Positions 14,680 to 22,946 of a stretch of 25,838 nt of DNA are shown piece after piece (the first letter of the stretch is position 1; every line of letters starts with the position of its first letter). Where the stretch lies: positions 1-25,838 of the forward strand of contig CAJPNS010000012.1 in NCBI GenBank assembly GCA_905372135.1, written 5' to 3'. The translations under genes and the position numbers were made by a program. The DNA is from Porphyromonadaceae bacterium. GTDB lineage: Bacteria > Bacteroidota > Bacteroidia > Bacteroidales > Paludibacteraceae. The notes under the pieces are model-generated. The model did no database searches. It was not told the DNA's origin and worked only from the letters and a program-made list of their open reading frames with translations.

Positions 14680-15734
14680 TACAACATAAAATCCAATACG
14701 ACCAAAGCCGCCAGCGACTCTACCACAGGTACCACTCTCGGTACGATACAGACATCGTGCCTGCCACGGACTTCGATAGTACGGGCATTGCCGTGAGTAT
14801 CGACCGTCTGCTGCCGCTTACCGATACTTGCTACAGGCTTGAAAGCTACACGGAAATATATGTCTTCGCCGTTCGATATACCGCCTTGTATACCGCCACT
14901 TCGGTTGGTAGCAGTACGAATACCATCGCTATCGGCAACGAATATATCGTTGTGTTCCGAGCCACGCATAGCCGCCGCTTCGAAACCTGCTCCGTAGTCG
15001 AACCCCTTAGCCGAGGGTATCGACATCATAGCCGCCGCAAGCCTCGACGATAGTTTATTGAAAATAGGATTGCCTATACCGGCCGACACGCCCTTCACCA
15101 CACACGAGACGACACCTCCGAGGCTGTCTCTATCGCTGCGGGCAAGGTCTATCTCTGCTACCATACGGCGAGCCGTCGACTCGTCAGGCGTAGGCAGAGG
15201 GTTTTTATCGATACCTCTCAGGTCGAGAGAGGTATAAGGCAATGTCTCTACTACTCGCCCTATCTGCGACACATAGCCGACTATATTTATCGCCTTGGCT
15301 TGCAACGCTTGCAAAGCCAGAGAGCCCGCCACAACCCACGAGGCAGTCTCTCTGCCCGAGGCTCGCCCTCCTCCGACTAAGTCGTCGACACCATACCTGA
15401 GGCGGTAGGTGTAATCGGCATGCGAAGGGCGAAGTATATCTTTTATATGGTCGTAGTCGGAGCTGCGTGCATTGCGGTTTTCGATAAAAAAAGCTATGGG
15501 AAAACCGTCGGAAACACCGTCGGATATACCGGATAGGAAGCGAACCTCGTCGGACTCGTGCCGCTGCGACGAAAAGGCATAACGCCCCGTCTGCCGCCGA
15601 GCAAGTCGCAAGGCTACGGCTTGTGTATCGATACGGATACCACGTGGAAAGCCGTCGACGACACCGCCGATAGCTTCGCCGTGCGACGAGCCGAAAGTCG
15701 TAAGGGTAAGCCTATTGCCAAAGGTATTGTCCAC
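14679..15734 (-). CDS. aroC: Chorismate synthase
   Basis: Last step of the shikimate pathway: FMN-dependent conversion of 5-enolpyruvylshikimate-3-phosphate to chorismate. 351 residues starting NTFGNRLTLTTFGSSHGEAIGG (catalytic H18), then LRPSHADYTY (H105), GGGRASGRET, and a C-terminal EVRGRHD-C segment. The frame is open 66 codons upstream, but that part antisense-overlaps the slyD coding region and has no family similarity. GTG 15734 is the start because the family begins here and because GGAGGAGG stands 5-6 bases before it, an unusually strong ribosome-binding site for this lineage. It starts 28 bases after the slyD stop. Confidence 0.95.
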   Translation of the reverse strand: MDNTFGNRLTLTTFGSSHGEAIGGVVDGFPRGIRIDTQAVALRLARRQTGRYAFSSQRHESDEVRFLSGISDGVSDGFPIAFFIENRNARSSDYDHIKDILRPSHADYTYRLRYGVDDLVGGGRASGRETASWVVAGSLALQALQAKAINIVGYVSQIGRVVETLPYTSLDLRGIDKNPLPTPDESTARRMVAEIDLARSDRDSLGGVVSCVVKGVSAGIGNPIFNKLSSRLAAAMMSIPSAKGFDYGAGFEAAAMRGSEHNDIFVADSDGIRTATNRSGGIQGGISNGEDIYFRVAFKPVASIGKRQQTVDTHGNARTIEVRGRHDVCIVPRVVPVVESLAALVVLDFML

Positions 15735-15762
15735 GAGTACCTCCTCCGATATGTATCGCCGT

Positions 15763-16335
15763 TTAGTGGCAGCCGCAGCAGCCTCCGCCGCAACCGCCGT
15801 CGTGGTGATGATGGTCGTCGCCACATCCGCTACAGTCGCCTCCACACGAAGAGTGCATCGATGCCAACTCGTCGTCGGTGGGAGTGTGTACGTCGAGTAC
15901 TCTGACCTTAAACAAAAGGTCTTCGCCCGCAAGCGGGTGGTTGAGGTCGACCGTAACGGCTTCCGTAGCTATCTTCACTATCTCGGCGTTGATGCGGTCG
16001 CCGTTGGTATCGACGAGAGGCACGATAGCTCCGGGGAAGAACCTCTCTTCGTCGAGCGTACCGTCGGAGGTGAAGACATCGAGAGGCAGGTCTATAACAT
16101 TGTCGTCGCTACGCTCTCCGTATGCGTCGGAAGCTGCAAGCGAAAACTCAAACTTATCACCTACGCTCTTGCCCGTAAGCTGCTCTTCAAACTTGGGTAA
16201 CATCATACCCACACCGTGTATGTACTTGAGTGGGTCTTCGGGCACAGTAGCCTCCATAAGCTCGAAAGAGCCGTTGCTGTTTTTTACAAATAGTTCGTAT
16301 TGTACTGTTACAAGTTTATTTTCCGTTATCTGCAT
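15763..16335 (-). CDS. slyD: FKBP-type peptidyl-prolyl isomerase, SlyD-like, with Cys/His-rich metal tail
   Basis: Prolyl isomerase and chaperone of the cytoplasm that can also bind nickel. 190 residues: FKBP core (1-70 and about 125-150, with LKYIHGVGMMLPKFEEQL and DAYGERSDDNV), an inserted chaperone flap (about 75-125), and a tail from residue 160 with seven cysteines (C164, C168, C171, C182, C186, C187, C189) and a run of four histidines. E. coli SlyD has a comparable tail that delivers nickel to hydrogenase. No hydrogenase genes are seen here. Second gene of the minus-strand operon, 38 bases after the ABC ATPase. Confidence 0.92.
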   Translation of the reverse strand: MQITENKLVTVQYELFVKNSNGSFELMEATVPEDPLKYIHGVGMMLPKFEEQLTGKSVGDKFEFSLAASDAYGERSDDNVIDLPLDVFTSDGTLDEERFFPGAIVPLVDTNGDRINAEIVKIATEAVTVDLNHPLAGEDLLFKVRVLDVHTPTDDELASMHSSCGGDCSGCGDDHHHHDGGCGGGCCGCH

Positions 16336-16373
16336 AATATTTATTTTTTTGTTTGTATTGATTATTTATCGAT

Positions 16374-17015
16374 TTATAGGTTTAAAGTATTGTCGTACGT
16401 TATGGGTAGCTCTTTACCGATAGACGATACGACGACAGCCGCTTGGCGGCTTGCAACTTCTTCGGCTATGAGTTCGGCTACGATGCGAGCCATACGGTCG
16501 TCGATATGGCTTATCGGTTCGTCGAGTAGTAGGAAGTCGAAAGGTTGGCACAAAGCACGTATTATAGCTACACGCTGCTGCTGCCCCCACGATAGCTTGC
16601 CACACGGTTGGTGTCTCTTGTCCGATATTTCGAGGCGACGTAGCATATCGTCGATTTCGGCTTCCGACTTATAGGCTTGCAGTCGATTTTTCAGCTCGAT
16701 ATTCTCTATGGCGGTAAGTTCGGGGAATATTTTCAGGTCTTGAAACAATATCCCGATACGGCTCTGCCTTATCGTGTCCCACTCGGGCGAGCCGACGGGC
16801 GGCGTACGCCTGCCGTCGAATAGGATTTCGCCCTCGAAATCGTCTCTGTAGCCGTAGATATAGGCGAAAAGCGACGACTTACCCTTACCCGAATCGGCTT
16901 GCAGCAGGTACGACTGCCCTGCAACGAACTCCACACGCTGCCTCCAGACGTCGGAGAGAGGAGGATTGTCGGCAAATATTCGAGGTAAAATATGGGATAA
17001 TGATATAGTGTGCAC
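16374..17015 (-). CDS. Orphan ABC-type ATPase with altered motifs
   Basis: 213 residues, one ABC nucleotide-binding domain, nearest in layout to LolD/MacB/FtsE ATPases. Walker A reads ADSGKGKSS (40-48; the first Gly is Ala), Q-loop Q92, signature LSWGQQQR (141-148; LSGGQ Gly replaced by Trp), Walker B FLLLDEP with catalytic E166, D-loop after S169-H170. The H-loop histidine after the VVV strand is absent (VVVSSIGKEL, S197-S198). No permease gene is adjacent. The only start in frame before the conserved part is GTG 17015, 20 bases from a good -7 element. It may serve a distant permease, or act as a non-transport ATPase. Confidence 0.88.
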   Translation of the reverse strand: MHTISLSHILPRIFADNPPLSDVWRQRVEFVAGQSYLLQADSGKGKSSLFAYIYGYRDDFEGEILFDGRRTPPVGSPEWDTIRQSRIGILFQDLKIFPELTAIENIELKNRLQAYKSEAEIDDMLRRLEISDKRHQPCGKLSWGQQQRVAIIRALCQPFDFLLLDEPISHIDDRMARIVAELIAEEVASRQAAVVVSSIGKELPITYDNTLNL

Positions 17016-17034
17016 CGCCTGAAAATGATTTTTG

Positions 17035-17042
17035 CAAAGGTA
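17035..17042 (-). promoter_or_regulatory. -7 promoter element for the ABC-slyD-aroC-yqaA operon
   Basis: Minus-strand TACCTTTG matches TAnnTTTG and stands 19 bases before GTG 17015. No comparable element lies in the short gaps of the operon, so all four genes probably share it. Confidence 0.7.
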
Positions 17043-17147
17043 AGTCTTTTATTCGACATACCGACGAACCCACCATACGAGAAATCCGTCGACCGCCACC
17101 GAAATATTTATCCGATACATATCGCCTATCTATTACAATATTTTTAC

Positions 17148-17155
17148 TAACTTTG
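17148..17155 (+). promoter_or_regulatory. -7 promoter element for mdh
   Basis: TAACTTTG matches TAnnTTTG, 50 bases before ATG 17206, divergent from the ABC operon promoter about 105 bases away. Confidence 0.75.
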
Positions 17156-17205
17156 CAGCCACAGACACAACGAAGTTTTTAATCATATAATAATACAAAG
17201 TAATT

Positions 17206-18147
17206 ATGTCAAAAGTAACAGTTGTAGGTGCAGGCAACGTAGGCGCTACCTGTGCAAATGTATTGGCGGTAAACGAAGTCGCCAACGAAATAGTATTAAT
17301 CGATATCAAAGAAGGCTTGGCAGAAGGCAAGGCTATGGACATTATGCAGACGGCTCAGCTTATGGGCTTCGACTCTGTGGTTAAGGGCGTAACGAACGAC
17401 TACTCGAAGACAGCCGACTCGGACGTGGTCGTAATCACTTCGGGTATTCCTCGCAAGCCGGGAATGACGCGCGAAGAGCTTATCGGTGTCAATGCCGGTA
17501 TCGTCAAGAGTGTTGCCGAAAACATCCTCAAGCATTCACCGAAGGCTATCCTTATCATCGTATCGAACCCGATGGACACGATGGCTTATCTCTCGTACAA
17601 AGTACTCGGACTGCCGCGCGAACGCGTTATCGGTATGGGCGGAGCATTAGACTCGTCGAGATTTAAATACTTCCTCTCGCAGGCATTGGGCTGCAACGCC
17701 AACGAAGTGGAAGGTATCGTTATCGGCGGACACGGCGATACCACTATGATACCGCTCGCACGCTTGGCTACATACAAAGGCATACCCGCCGCAACTCTTT
17801 TGAGCCCCGAAAAACTCGAAGAGGTAGTGAAAAACACTATGGTGGGCGGTGCTACTCTTACGGGACTGCTCGGCACTTCGGCTTGGATGGCTCCCGGTGC
17901 CGCTGCTTCGTCGGTTGCCGAAAGCATCATCAAAGACCAGAAAAAGATGATACCTTGCTCCGTACACCTCAACGGCGAATACGGACAGAAAGACATCACT
18001 ATCGGTGTGCCTGTAGTAATCGGTCGCAAAGGTATAGAGCGTATCGTAGAACTTAAACTCGACGCCGACGAAAAAGCCAAATTCGAAGCATCGGCTGCCG
18101 CCGTACGCAAGACAAACAGCGTACTTGCCGAAATGAAGTTGATTTAA
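17206..18147 (+). CDS. mdh: Malate dehydrogenase (LDH-like type)
   Basis: NAD-dependent interconversion of malate and oxaloacetate. 313 residues: dinucleotide-binding VVGAGNVGATCANV (G8, G10, G13), LIDIKEGLAEGKAMDI, substrate-loop SGIPRKPGMTREEL with its arginines, VSNPMDTMAY, the active-site segment IGMGGALDSSRF...IGGHGDTTMIP with the proton-relay histidine, and a normal C-terminus. Residues MTREEL give the malate-type rather than lactate-type loop. Monocistronic, with its own promoter and a perfect terminator. Confidence 0.97.
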   Translation: MSKVTVVGAGNVGATCANVLAVNEVANEIVLIDIKEGLAEGKAMDIMQTAQLMGFDSVVKGVTNDYSKTADSDVVVITSGIPRKPGMTREELIGVNAGIVKSVAENILKHSPKAILIIVSNPMDTMAYLSYKVLGLPRERVIGMGGALDSSRFKYFLSQALGCNANEVEGIVIGGHGDTTMIPLARLATYKGIPAATLLSPEKLEEVVKNTMVGGATLTGLLGTSAWMAPGAAASSVAESIIKDQKKMIPCSVHLNGEYGQKDITIGVPVVIGRKGIERIVELKLDADEKAKFEASAAAVRKTNSVLAEMKLI

Positions 18148-18183
18148 AAAACATCTTACGTTTAGAATTTAATTGTTTGTGTG

Positions 18184-18219
18184 CGGTTCGATATCGTGGA
18201 GATATCGAACCGTTTTTTT
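18184..18219 (+). terminator. Rho-independent terminator after mdh
   Basis: A perfect 12-bp stem CGGTTCGATATC (18184-18195) with GATATCGAACCG (18201-18212), loop GTGGA, then seven T. Confidence 0.95.
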
Positions 18220-18325
18220 CGCCTCTTTCGTCTGTTTGCCACAAACTTTTCCGATAATAAAACACGGCGGCATTTTCGAGCATCAGAAAACAGCTGTTGT
18301 AAGTCACTGATAAATAGGTGTTAGT

Positions 18326-18447
18326 GAAGAAAAAAATTTGGTGACGTCACGAGCAAAATTTCCTGACGTCGCCAACAAAATTTCCCGACGTCGCCCCGTA
18401 TCGGCGGTGACGTCACCGCAAAAATTTCCCGACGTCAAGAAATTTCA
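18326..18447. repeat. 22-bp phased tandem array with GACGTC palindromes
   Basis: GACGTC occurs at 18343, 18365, 18387, 18409 and 18431, each exactly 22 bases apart. Three units carry AAAATTTCC[C/T] just before the next GACGTC, and the stretch before the first GACGTC has AAAATTTGGT in the same phase. One unit diverges in its middle (18393-18408). The fourth core sits in a perfect 16-bp palindrome GCGGTGACGTCACCGC (18405-18420). No reading frame explains it. The rest of the gene-free region 18148-18541 holds two terminators, the mdh 3' end and about 100 bases with no visible signal. Confidence 0.85.
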
Positions 18448-18469
18448 CGCTCGATGTCGAGCGTTTTTT
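18448..18469 (+). terminator. Hairpin and T run directly after the GACGTC array
   Basis: CGCTCG (18448-18453) pairs with CGAGCG (18458-18463), loop ATGT, then six T. On the plus strand it would end a transcript that crosses the array, although mdh already has a terminator upstream. Confidence 0.65.
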
Positions 18470-18485
18470 ATTAATATCGAAAAAC

Positions 18486-18508
18486 CAAAAAAGGCTCTGC
18501 GAGAGCCT
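18486..18508 (-). terminator. Terminator of the nucleoside kinase gene
   Basis: On the minus strand AGGCTCT pairs with AGAGCCT around loop CGC and is followed by six T. It begins 34 bases after the kinase stop codon. Confidence 0.85.
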
Positions 18509-18541
18509 GAAAAATAGGGACATCGGGTGTTTTACCTAAAA

Positions 18542-20206
18542 TCAGTATTTGAAGTTGCTGCCGCCCAGAAACTCTCTCAAAAGCGAAGTCGATGGTATGC
18601 CTACCTCATTGGTAGATTTGAAATATTGCAAGAACTTAAGCAACCGATGAGCCTCGGCGTATTCGGGACAATCTTGCGGCACGGTCTCGAGTACAGGCAC
18701 GGCGTGCCGACGCAAGACGTCGAACTCAAAGATAAGCGACGAGTTGAACATCACGTCTGCCTCCTCTTGGAACGGGAATATCCATTTGTCTTCGCCTCGG
18801 CGAACGCTCCGCCACATACCGATAGTGTGCCGAGCCGAATAGGAACGGAATTTGGAGTCGCGGACGATACGTCGGAGCAGACGATTGTCGGTAGTCGATA
18901 TCCAGTTGTGATTGTCGAGCGAAATGGTGGTAAGAGCCGATACGTATACCTTGAAAATCTTCGCAGGGTCGATGCCCTTCGATATTTCGGGGTTCAGGGC
19001 GTGAATGCCCTCGATTACGAGTATCGAGTCGCCATTGAGTTTTATCGAGTCGCCGTTGTATCGTCGGCTTCCGGTAGCGAAGTCGAAGGTCGGTATTTCT
19101 ACTCTTTCGCCCTGCAATATTCGGCTGAGGTCGTCTCTGAAGAGTTGGAGGTCAAGAGCGTAGAGCGATTCGTAGTCGGGCTTGCCCTCGTCGTCGATGG
19201 GAGTGTGTTTTCTATCGACGAAATAATTATCCATCGAAAGCGTAAGAGGTTTTATTCCAGAAGTCATCAGTTGTATTGCCAGCCGTTTGGAGAATGTAGT
19301 CTTACCCGACGACGAGGGACCTGATATCAGCACCGTCTTCTTGCCTTCGGCTATGACACGGTCGGCTATCTGTGCTATCTTTTTTTCGTGCAAGGCTTCA
19401 GACACCTTAATGAGGTCTTCGAGAATTTCGGTATTTATAGACCTATTGAAGTCGCCCGCATTGACGATACCGAGCAGTGCGTTCCAACGAGCAAATTCAT
19501 CGAATATTCCGAACAGCTTCGGTTGCTTTTCGAAGGGAGCTATATGGTCGGGGCTGTTTCTGTCGGGTACGCGAAGGAGCATCCCGTCTTCGTAGCTTAC
19601 GATATCGAACAAATCCAAATATCCCGTCGAGGGAACAAGTACAGGCAGATAATAGTCGTAAAACCTGCCGAGCGAATAGTACGTTACGAAAGGTTTGCCC
19701 ATACGGTCGATAAGATAGACCGTATCCATATCCCCCTGACGCTCGAAAATCGCGATAGCCTCTTCTTTCGGCGACTCGTGAATTTCGATAGGCATATCGG
19801 CTTCGATGATTTGGCGTACACGCTCCCGTATACGTTCTATTTTATCGTCGGCAATCTTATTTTCGCGCCCGTTGATATTGCAATAATATCCGTGCGAAAC
19901 AGGATGCTCCACCCTCAGAATATCGTCGGGATAAAGCTCTCGAATAGCCTTCGACAATACCATAGTAAGACTGCGCACGTATGTACGATAACCCGCCGAC
20001 GAAGAGGCATCGAGAAACTCCACTATCTTCGGACGAAATACCTGAAACGATAAACTCTCGGCTTTATAATTGACGTAAGCCAACATCACTTTGTGAGGCA
20101 GATTTATCTGCAACGCATCGTAAATTTCTCTCAGAGTAATACCCATCGGAAATTCAAACTCACGGTCGCCGAGATTGGTGCAAATGATTTTTACTGTCTG
20201 TTGCAT
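18542..20206 (-). CDS. TGS-domain nucleoside (uridine-type) kinase
   Basis: 554 residues from ATG 20206. An N-terminal TGS domain (1-62) and a region like the second N-terminal domain of threonyl-tRNA synthetase (about 70-200, with HPVSHGYYC) precede a PRK/uridine kinase domain: Walker A GPSSSGKT (296-303), SMDNYFVDR (324-332), IPTFDFATGSR (371-381) and VIEGIHALNP (398-406). The family phosphorylates nucleosides in pyrimidine salvage; the role of the synthetase-like part is unclear and may be regulatory. The frame is open 41 codons further upstream, but that extension crosses the promoter. Monocistronic. Confidence 0.92.
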   Translation of the reverse strand: MQQTVKIICTNLGDREFEFPMGITLREIYDALQINLPHKVMLAYVNYKAESLSFQVFRPKIVEFLDASSSAGYRTYVRSLTMVLSKAIRELYPDDILRVEHPVSHGYYCNINGRENKIADDKIERIRERVRQIIEADMPIEIHESPKEEAIAIFERQGDMDTVYLIDRMGKPFVTYYSLGRFYDYYLPVLVPSTGYLDLFDIVSYEDGMLLRVPDRNSPDHIAPFEKQPKLFGIFDEFARWNALLGIVNAGDFNRSINTEILEDLIKVSEALHEKKIAQIADRVIAEGKKTVLISGPSSSGKTTFSKRLAIQLMTSGIKPLTLSMDNYFVDRKHTPIDDEGKPDYESLYALDLQLFRDDLSRILQGERVEIPTFDFATGSRRYNGDSIKLNGDSILVIEGIHALNPEISKGIDPAKIFKVYVSALTTISLDNHNWISTTDNRLLRRIVRDSKFRSYSARHTIGMWRSVRRGEDKWIFPFQEEADVMFNSSLIFEFDVLRRHAVPVLETVPQDCPEYAEAHRLLKFLQYFKSTNEVGIPSTSLLREFLGGSNFKY

Positions 20207-20243
20207 AATAATACGAATGATATACTTTCTTGGATTTGCCGAG

Positions 20244-20251
20244 CAAAGATA
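20244..20251 (-). promoter_or_regulatory. -7 promoter element for the nucleoside kinase
   Basis: Minus-strand TATCTTTG matches TAnnTTTG, 37 bases before ATG 20206. Confidence 0.75.
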
Positions 20252-20305
20252 GATATAAATTTCCACACCCACAACGGCAACAACCCTCAGAGCTATCTTT
20301 TTTAT

Positions 20306-20313
20306 TACCTTTG
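20306..20313 (+). promoter_or_regulatory. -7 promoter element for the M28-oxidoreductase-rnhB operon
   Basis: TACCTTTG matches TAnnTTTG, 25 bases before ATG 20339, divergent from the kinase promoter about 55 bases away. Confidence 0.75.
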
Positions 20314-20338
20314 CAAAAAATAACAACACTCGTAAAGT

Positions 20339-21337
20339 ATGAATAAAATACTACTCCTGTCGTCTGCTCTCTTGCTGGCGACGTTCGTTCAATGTTCGGG
20401 CAGCAAGTCGCAAAGCGACGATGCTTCGGCGGCAACACCCAAAGAAACGATAGAGATACCCGTTTTCAATCCCGATTCGGCATATATCTTCGTAAAAAAC
20501 CAAACCGACTTCGGCGCTCGAGTGCCAAACACCAAGCCACACGCACAATGCTTCGCATACCTGAGCGGTAAGTTGAGGGATTATGCCGATAGCGTAGTGG
20601 TACAAGAGGGCAGAGGTATATTATATAACAATAAGGCTATCGACATCAAAAACATCATCGGCATATTCAATCCCCAAGCCGTAGACCGAGTATTACTCGT
20701 CGCCCACTGGGATAGCCGCCCCTTTGCCGACCAAGACTCCGACCCGTCGAGGCACAAAACACCGATAATAGGCGCCAACGACGGAGCAAGCGGCGTAGGT
20801 ATCCTCCTCGAAATAGCCCGTAACCTCACTACCCTACCCGACCGCATAGGAGTAGATATCATATTGTTCGACGTCGAAGACTACGGTTCGCCCGCATTCG
20901 ATCCGACAGTAAGAAACAACGACGGCGGCTGGTGCATTGGCTCCAAGTATTGGGCAAACAACCCTCACAAATCGGACTACAAAGCCCGTTTCGGTATCTT
21001 GCTCGATATGGTAGGTGCTACCGGAGCCAAGTTCTACAAAGAACAACACTCTCTACGCTACGCTCGCGGTATAGTCGACAAAGTGTGGAGTAGAGCCATT
21101 GCCTCGGGGTTCGACGGATATTTCATCGACCGAAGCGGCGGATATATCATCGACGACCATATCCCCATAAACGAAATACGCAATATCCCCACCATCGATA
21201 TAATCCAATACGACCCAAATACTGAGAGCGGCTTCAACCCTTATTGGCACACCGCTAAAGACAACCTCGACATTATCGACCGCAATACACTATACGCCGT
21301 AGGTCAAACGGTAATGAACATCGTATTCGACCACTGA
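20339..21337 (+). CDS. M28 family metallopeptidase / glutaminyl-cyclase-like lipoprotein
   Basis: 332 residues. The N-terminus with LLLATFVQC and C19 looks like a lipoprotein signal, so it is likely anchored in the periplasm or at the surface. The zinc-site pattern of M28 enzymes is present: VAHWDSR (H123, D125), GANDGASG (D148), DVEDYG (E180-D181), LLDMVG (D223) and PYWHTAKDN (H304). The order and DVEDYG resemble bacterial glutaminyl cyclases, which make N-terminal pyroglutamate on exported proteins, as is widespread in Bacteroidetes. Cyclase versus aminopeptidase activity cannot be decided from sequence alone. First gene of a three-gene operon. Confidence 0.87.
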   Translation: MNKILLLSSALLLATFVQCSGSKSQSDDASAATPKETIEIPVFNPDSAYIFVKNQTDFGARVPNTKPHAQCFAYLSGKLRDYADSVVVQEGRGILYNNKAIDIKNIIGIFNPQAVDRVLLVAHWDSRPFADQDSDPSRHKTPIIGANDGASGVGILLEIARNLTTLPDRIGVDIILFDVEDYGSPAFDPTVRNNDGGWCIGSKYWANNPHKSDYKARFGILLDMVGATGAKFYKEQHSLRYARGIVDKVWSRAIASGFDGYFIDRSGGYIIDDHIPINEIRNIPTIDIIQYDPNTESGFNPYWHTAKDNLDIIDRNTLYAVGQTVMNIVFDH

Positions 21338-21353
21338 CAACTGAAAATACACA

Positions 21354-22946
21354 ATGCAAACCATACAGCTCTCTCTATCGCCCGAGCAAGCAGCCGACGA
21401 CAACGCTATCAGAACCGGAATAGCTAAGACTCTGTCGGTCGAATCGACCGATATTTCGAGTTTCAGAATAGTACGTAAGTCGATAGACGCACGAGGACGG
21501 CGTCCTGTGGTAATACTTCAACTAAACGTATTTGTCGGCGAGCAACCCGATAGATACGCATACTTCAATACGTTCTACTACCACGACGTAACAAATGCCA
21601 AAGAGGTAATCGTCGTAGGCAGCGGTCCGGCAGGACTATTTGCCGCCCTAAGACTCATAGAACTTGGGCTTCGTCCGATAATAGTAGAGAGAGGAAAAAC
21701 CGTCGAACACCGCACCGTCGATGTCGACCGTATCTATCGCAACGAAGAGCTCGACGAAGAGTCGAACATCTGCTTCGGCGAAGGAGGAGCAGGTACTTTC
21801 TCCGACGGTAAACTGTTTTCACGCTCCAAAAAGAGTGGCAAAACAGGCAGGATACTCGAAATATTTCACCGCCACGGAGCACAAGACGAAATCCTATACG
21901 ACGCACACCCACATATCGGCACCGACGTCTTGCAATCGGTAGTGGCAAATATCAGAAAAACCATACTGCAGTGTGGCGGAGAGATGCTTTTCTCTGCCAA
22001 AGTAACCGATATATTACTACAAGGCGATAGAGTAACAGGCGTACGCCTTGCCGACAATAGTACATTAAATTCCGATTACGTAGTACTCGCCACAGGACAC
22101 TCGGCACGTGATATCTATCGTATACTTACCGAAAAACGTATTGCCGTCGAAGCTAAAGGATTTGCCATGGGAGTGCGTGTAGAGCATCCGCAAGAACTGA
22201 TCGACAAGATACAGTACAAGGGTTATAAAAACGATTTCTTGCCTGCTGCCTCGTACAATCTTACGGCACAATTTTCAGACCAAGGAGTTTATTCTTTTTG
22301 TATGTGTCCGGGCGGAATGATAGTGCCGTCGGCTACCGAACGCCGAGGAGTAGTCGTGAACGGTATGAGCAACTCACAGCGCAACTCGCCGTTTGCCAAT
22401 TCGGGCATAGTGGTACAGCTACACCCGAAAGATTTATCGGACTTCCACCAGCACGGCGAACTCTGCGGACTCTATTTCCAACAGCATCTCGAACACCTTG
22501 CATACGTCAACAATGGCGGACAAAACCAGAAAGCACCTGCTCAACGTCTCGACGACTTCGTAAAAGGCAAGCTATCGGGCGAAATAAGCCAATCTTCATA
22601 CCTACCCGGTACGGTATCGTCGCCAATGCACTTTTGGCTGCCGTCGCCGATAGGAGAGGCTCTGAGGGCGGGTTTCAAGATTTTCGACCGAAAGATGCGG
22701 GGATTCGTTACATCGCAAGCTGTGGTGCTCGGAGTCGAATCGCGAACATCGTCGCCGGTACGTATTCCTCGCCACAGAGATACATTGCAACACACTCAGA
22801 TAGCGGGGCTCTACCCTTGCGGCGAGGGTGCAGGATATTCGGGAGGTATTACCTCGTCGGCTATCGACGGCGAACGTGTAGCGGAACAAATAAAACTCGA
22901 TACGATAAACAATCGTGATGCACACACACGAAAACACTTTACATAA
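21354..22946 (+). CDS. FAD-dependent oxidoreductase, COG2509 type
   Basis: 530 residues. An N-terminal extension (1-80) leads to an FAD-binding fold with VVGSGPAGLFAALRL (88-102), an IVERGK strand, CFGEGGAGTFSDGKL, a VLATGHSARDIY segment and the C-terminal LYPCGEGAGYSGGITSSAIDGE that closes the FAD site. The family is widespread in bacteria and chloroplasts, but its substrate is not established. It starts 16 bases after the M28 stop and its 3' end overlaps the rnhB start, so the three genes form one transcription unit. Confidence 0.9.
   Translation: MQTIQLSLSPEQAADDNAIRTGIAKTLSVESTDISSFRIVRKSIDARGRRPVVILQLNVFVGEQPDRYAYFNTFYYHDVTNAKEVIVVGSGPAGLFAALRLIELGLRPIIVERGKTVEHRTVDVDRIYRNEELDEESNICFGEGGAGTFSDGKLFSRSKKSGKTGRILEIFHRHGAQDEILYDAHPHIGTDVLQSVVANIRKTILQCGGEMLFSAKVTDILLQGDRVTGVRLADNSTLNSDYVVLATGHSARDIYRILTEKRIAVEAKGFAMGVRVEHPQELIDKIQYKGYKNDFLPAASYNLTAQFSDQGVYSFCMCPGGMIVPSATERRGVVVNGMSNSQRNSPFANSGIVVQLHPKDLSDFHQHGELCGLYFQQHLEHLAYVNNGGQNQKAPAQRLDDFVKGKLSGEISQSSYLPGTVSSPMHFWLPSPIGEALRAGFKIFDRKMRGFVTSQAVVLGVESRTSSPVRIPRHRDTLQHTQIAGLYPCGEGAGYSGGITSSAIDGERVAEQIKLDTINNRDAHTRKHFT

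Noticed and set aside
15735..15932. 66-codon upstream extension of aroC
   Set aside because: It overlaps slyD in another frame, is Ala/Thr-rich without family similarity, and is displaced by a GTG with a strong ribosome-binding site.
18326..18447. The 22-bp repeats as a CRISPR array
   Set aside because: The units are directly tandem with no unique spacers of normal length, and no cas genes are nearby.
20207..20329. 41-codon upstream extension of the nucleoside kinase
   Set aside because: It crosses the kinase promoter; the TGS domain begins right after ATG 20206.
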